40,780 nucleotides of DNA from a virus, in IMG/VR virus record IMGVR_UViG_3300035180_000364, positions 1 to 40,780 of that record; one strand, given 5' to 3'. The notes beneath the pieces were generated by a model that saw only the letters and a program-made list of their open reading frames with translations, did no database searches and was not told the origin of the DNA. Below, in pieces: positions 37,662 through 40,780 of this stretch. Numbering within the stretch: position 1 is the first letter of the stretch; each line of letters begins with the position of its first letter. The position numbers and the translations under genes are program-made.

Positions 37662-40247
37662 TTACGTTAAAAAGTTTCTATCAATAATCTGCTGAATAGG
37701 TAAACTTGCGTCCGTTGTGCCTAAATTATAATTTAGGATACTAAACGGAACATACCCCTGTTTGTATACTTTAATATCCACCAATCCCGTATTAGAATAA
37801 ACATAACTATAGGTGCTGGTTGGATTACTATCTACATTAACGCGCTCATTTATTGTTCCCGCATCCAGAATAACAATATCACTATTAGGAACTAAACCAG
37901 TTAGGGTTAGAGTAATAACATCTAATGGGTATTGATAATCTTGTGCAGATGCCGTACTTACTGTTGTTAAATACACAGAAGTGATTGCTGTTGTATTTGC
38001 AGTAGTAGTTGTAATTTGTAACTTTAGTTTATGGCCTTTACTAGGATCAAGTGTGTAAGCGTTTAAGGCAGTGGCTAAAGTTGTAGCAGTATAATTTGCA
38101 GTAGTCATTGTAGACCAACCAGCACCATTGTTTAGGTCAATAGCATAGTTATAGTTATAGTTAGTTGCAGTACCTCCTGCCATTACTAAAGCAGTATTGG
38201 CGTATTGAGTATGGCCTAACAAATAATTGGGCATTGTAAATGTAACACTCTGTCCAACGTTAGGCATATATAAACTACCGGCAGATGTAAATGCAGCTCC
38301 GTTGGTTAGGGATACCTGACTTACCGTGCTTGTTGTTGGCTCGTTCATCATCACTACTATACGACCGGCAGTAGTAGACGTAAAACAATCAAACCAATGT
38401 GTACCATAAACCGATACCTGGGCGGCTAATGAACCAATACCACCCATACCTTTTCTTGTTTGGTTAAGTATCACCATTATGTCTGTATTATCTGCATAGT
38501 CACCAAAGACATTTTCTTCTGTAAAATTAATACATGAGTTATCACTTGTGTAAATGCCTATTCGGGTATTACTTACATAAACTCTTTGTATTTTAAAATT
38601 TGAACAGTTAGTGAATGCAGAGTAAATATAGCCACACGCATTTGTTGAGCCTAGGGATAATGGTGATGTTCTAGTTCCTATGTTTCTTAATTTTACATTA
38701 GAGCACCCAGCATTTGCATTGAGTAATGCAGTATATGGTTGGTTATTTGTAACAGGTAAAGATAGTCCACTAAATAAACAGTTTTTAGTAGACGAGCCTA
38801 GATACCATACATACACCGCATAAGTAGTTACTGTCGTGCCCGATACCGCACCAATAAATATAGTATTATTAAATGTTACGGTGTCACACGCATTTAAGCT
38901 GGCGGCGGCTTCTATAATAACTGGATTATTGAATATACAGTTAGTCATACGAGTTCCGTAGATTGAGTACACTGTAACGTTTGCCTGGATAGTATTCGCC
39001 CTAAACGTACAGTTGTTAAATGTAAACCCAGTAATATCTTGGAGTACTGAAGTGTACGCACCAGAAGCAGCAAGAGACACCCTGCCAAATACGCAGTCGG
39101 ACATAGTACCGCCGGCGTAACAATACGTCATTGTTATACCAGGAGTAAGCAATGCTGTAGTGGGTTTATTACCTACACCAACTTTTGACCATGATATTGG
39201 TGTAGCTATCTCATCAAGATAGATAGCATCTACAAATCCGCTATTTGATAACGCTACTGAGTATGGTTGTGTAAGCGCTAAGTACCATTCCATATTACAC
39301 TTGTCTATGTTTATAACGCCGCCGCCCGTAGATGTGAAGGTATGTCGTGTTCCTATTGTAGCATTTGGAATTACTACTGCGTTTCTTGCTGAAGTTGTAC
39401 AGTTACAGAAAAACACATTACCCACAACAACTGCAAGACCAGAAGGTGGTACATACCCATTGGCAGCAGAACCAGAGTTGCCAATACGTACTAGTCCAGT
39501 ATTGTCAATCCAAACTACTTTACCCCTAGCTGCTTCCGTTCCAGTTGTAGTAGTTGTTCCGGCGTTCGCATAAAACTCATAATCCCCAGCACCGGCAGTC
39601 TTCTCAATGAAGACTCCAGCAACGTGTCTTAGTGTACCGTTATTTGGTATTTGTAGAGTTTGGTTAGCTGTACCGTTAGTAGTGCCTACAGGATACCAAG
39701 CACCATATACATTAAATGACCCTAGTCTATTGGCATTAACAGTTGATGATTCATCCCCTAGAATCTCTAAGAACCCGACGGTACTTGGGCCTGTAGCACT
39801 TGCTGTAACGCCTGATAATGTTAACGCTCCTGATGCAAACTCTACACCATTCCATTGTTTAATCATTATCCAGCCTGTAGCAGGCATAGTACCGCTATCT
39901 ACGAGTGGTGCGGCAGTTAAGGAACTATATACACACATTAATAGTCCACTAGCACTTCCTTGAGTAACTGTAGAGTTTAATGTTGGTATAGTGCCAGAAC
40001 CATTGTTGAATGGAATCAGTCTTACATTTCTACCATCAATATTACATATACCTCCTAATGTAGCAGAGATAGTGATAGTACCCATTGAAGTAGCAGCGGT
40101 AGTACTTGAGTTATTATTGTTTAACCCAAATCTACTGTGCTGGTCGATGATGAGAGTACCACCATTAATATTGTATATATCACCACCGGCTTTACCAGTA
40201 AGTGCATCAATATTCTGAGTAGTTGTGATGGTAAAGGTTGTTGCCAT
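37662..40247 (-). CDS. Large right-handed beta-helix-like virion protein
   Basis: 861 residues, Thr, Asn, Ser and Gly rich. Residues 300-560 have irregular repeats such as DITGFTFNNCTFRAN, MTNCIFNNPVIIE and CDTVTFNNTIFIG, the NN-C-x-F ladder pattern of parallel beta helices (pectate-lyase or tailspike fold). The C-terminal part (DVITLTLTGLVPNSDIVIL) is a beta-sandwich. It may be a surface-binding spike or a decoration. No enzyme motif seen. AT-richer and codon use unlike the early genes. Confidence 0.72.
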   Translation of the reverse strand: MATTFTITTTQNIDALTGKAGGDIYNINGGTLIIDQHSRFGLNNNNSSTTAATSMGTITISATLGGICNIDGRNVRLIPFNNGSGTIPTLNSTVTQGSASGLLMCVYSSLTAAPLVDSGTMPATGWIMIKQWNGVEFASGALTLSGVTASATGPSTVGFLEILGDESSTVNANRLGSFNVYGAWYPVGTTNGTANQTLQIPNNGTLRHVAGVFIEKTAGAGDYEFYANAGTTTTTGTEAARGKVVWIDNTGLVRIGNSGSAANGYVPPSGLAVVVGNVFFCNCTTSARNAVVIPNATIGTRHTFTSTGGGVINIDKCNMEWYLALTQPYSVALSNSGFVDAIYLDEIATPISWSKVGVGNKPTTALLTPGITMTYCYAGGTMSDCVFGRVSLAASGAYTSVLQDITGFTFNNCTFRANTIQANVTVYSIYGTRMTNCIFNNPVIIEAAASLNACDTVTFNNTIFIGAVSGTTVTTYAVYVWYLGSSTKNCLFSGLSLPVTNNQPYTALLNANAGCSNVKLRNIGTRTSPLSLGSTNACGYIYSAFTNCSNFKIQRVYVSNTRIGIYTSDNSCINFTEENVFGDYADNTDIMVILNQTRKGMGGIGSLAAQVSVYGTHWFDCFTSTTAGRIVVMMNEPTTSTVSQVSLTNGAAFTSAGSLYMPNVGQSVTFTMPNYLLGHTQYANTALVMAGGTATNYNYNYAIDLNNGAGWSTMTTANYTATTLATALNAYTLDPSKGHKLKLQITTTTANTTAITSVYLTTVSTASAQDYQYPLDVITLTLTGLVPNSDIVILDAGTINERVNVDSNPTSTYSYVYSNTGLVDIKVYKQGYVPFSILNYNLGTTDASLPIQQIIDRNFLT

Positions 40248-40252
40248 TTATA

Positions 40253-40480
40253 TTAGCCTAATGTTACCCATAATTGAGAATCATCAATCACTTTCATTGC
40301 TGTGATGAATTTATCGACAGGAATTAGTCCATTATCCTTAAGCAGTTGTTCAAAATCGTTATAAACGCCAACAGTAGCATAATTTTTTACTTCATCAAGA
40401 CCAATATTTAATGTATTAATAACATAGTCAAGATCAATAGCAGTCCAACCAGTAGGTGCAATAATTACAAAATCAGCCAT
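40253..40480 (-). CDS. Unknown small late protein
   Basis: 75 residues, GGGAG site. Starts with VIIAPTGWTAIDLDYVINTLN. Mixed alpha/beta and acidic. Precedes the beta-helix gene and overlaps the previous late gene by 8 bases. Small head-completion or chaperone role possible. Confidence 0.62.
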   Translation of the reverse strand: MADFVIIAPTGWTAIDLDYVINTLNIGLDEVKNYATVGVYNDFEQLLKDNGLIPVDKFITAMKVIDDSQLWVTLG

Positions 40481-40676
40481 TTACCTTTACTCCCTTAACT
40501 TTAATACCAGCTTGTCTGATTTCATCAAACACCTTATCTGTTGGTGTTGGTGTAGTAATAGTTACATATTTCCTACACTTACTAATCGAAGCACCAGTAA
40601 GTAAAACACCATTCCACATAACTTTTTCATCTATATGCATATCTAGTACAACTAAACTTCCAACTGCAGCATTCAT
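40473..40676 (-). CDS. Unknown small late protein
   Basis: 67 residues, GGAG site. Beta-rich: AVGSLVVLDMHIDEKVMW, then KYVTITTPTPTD, then AGIKVKGVKVNG. A small beta-barrel or head-tail connector-like protein. Starts four bases after the upstream partial gene. Confidence 0.6.
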   Translation of the reverse strand: MNAAVGSLVVLDMHIDEKVMWNGVLLTGASISKCRKYVTITTPTPTDKVFDEIRQAGIKVKGVKVNG

Positions 40677-40680
40677 ACTG

Positions 40681-40780
40681 TTACTCCGTTGTTTCTATTA
40701 CTTCAATCAAGGTATCGCCTGTATACACAAGTGTCTTTACCTCAGTTACAATTCCTGTATTATACCTTACTTGCGTTAAC
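40681..40780 (-). CDS. C-terminal end of an unknown late protein (partial)
   Basis: The frame enters from the right edge and stops at TAA 40683-40681. Visible are 32 residues ending in TLIEVIETTE, preceded by beta-like RYNTGIVTEVKTLVYTGD. It carries the ribosome site of the next gene. Too short to name. Confidence 0.55.
   Translation of the reverse strand, partial: LTQVRYNTGIVTEVKTLVYTGDTLIEVIETTE

Noticed and set aside
1-40780. Lysogeny module
   Set aside because: No integrase, excisionase, CI/Cro pair or attachment-like repeat was found. The RHH gene alone is not evidence of lysogeny. Genes outside the window cannot be excluded.

Overview
This window is a large piece of a tailed double-stranded DNA phage, most likely a virulent podovirus-like phage of a Gram-negative host. 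The phage assignment rests on a P22-type portal protein (cut by the left edge), both terminase subunits, a complete lysis cassette and an S74-type tail fibre. The Gram-negative host is indicated by the nested Rz/Rz1 spanin pair and by sigma70-like promoters. No integrase, CI-like repressor, attachment site, tRNA or phage RNA polymerase was seen. The host genus cannot be fixed from the sequence.

Layout. (1) 1-2311, minus strand: terS, terL and portal, the start of the late module, with a consensus-like promoter before terS and another before portal. (2) 2312-4483: a regulatory and accessory zone. It holds a ribbon-helix-helix (RHH) protein gene (minus), a divergent unknown gene at 3005 with duplicated promoter-leaders and its own terminator (moron-like), and about 800 bases of mostly non-coding DNA. 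The end of that stretch is dense in short repeats (an iteron-like block) directly in front of the probable main early promoter at 4421-4450. (3) 4484-28998, plus strand: about 45 tightly packed, often overlapping early/middle genes. The left part has a MoxR-type AAA ATPase and a metallopeptidase/VWA protein with two unknown genes between them. Next comes a replication and recombination set: SNF2-type helicase, RecB-like nuclease, an abundant-type protein with its own promoter and terminator (possible ssDNA-binding protein) and a VRR-NUC nuclease. An accessory stretch of small genes (15844-20699) includes membrane and lipoprotein genes and a tandem pair of signal-sponge anti-defence proteins, Tad2 and Acb2. 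The right part has ThyX, a MazZ-like nucleotide diphosphohydrolase, a DEDDh exonuclease, a LigA-related protein, a family A DNA polymerase and a primase-helicase. (4) 29010-40780, minus strand: structural and lysis genes. In transcription order these are a partial gene at the right edge, two small genes, a beta-helix-like protein, two virion proteins, two holin-like membrane proteins, a transglycosylase-type endolysin, Rz/Rz1, a tail protein carrying a DUF4214 region, and the tail fibre.

Working together: because the late genes lie on the minus strand at both ends, the window is probably most of a genome cut inside the late operon. The missing part, beyond portal, would hold the capsid and tail-tube genes. 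Replication would use PolA, primase-helicase, SNF2 helicase, the nucleases and the possible ssDNA-binding protein. ThyX and the diphosphohydrolase adjust the nucleotide pool. Tad2 and Acb2 would mop up the cyclic-nucleotide or gcADPR alarm signals of host CBASS and Thoeris immunity. Base composition and codon use in 34-40.7 kb look more AT-rich than in 5-29 kb, which points to mosaicism.
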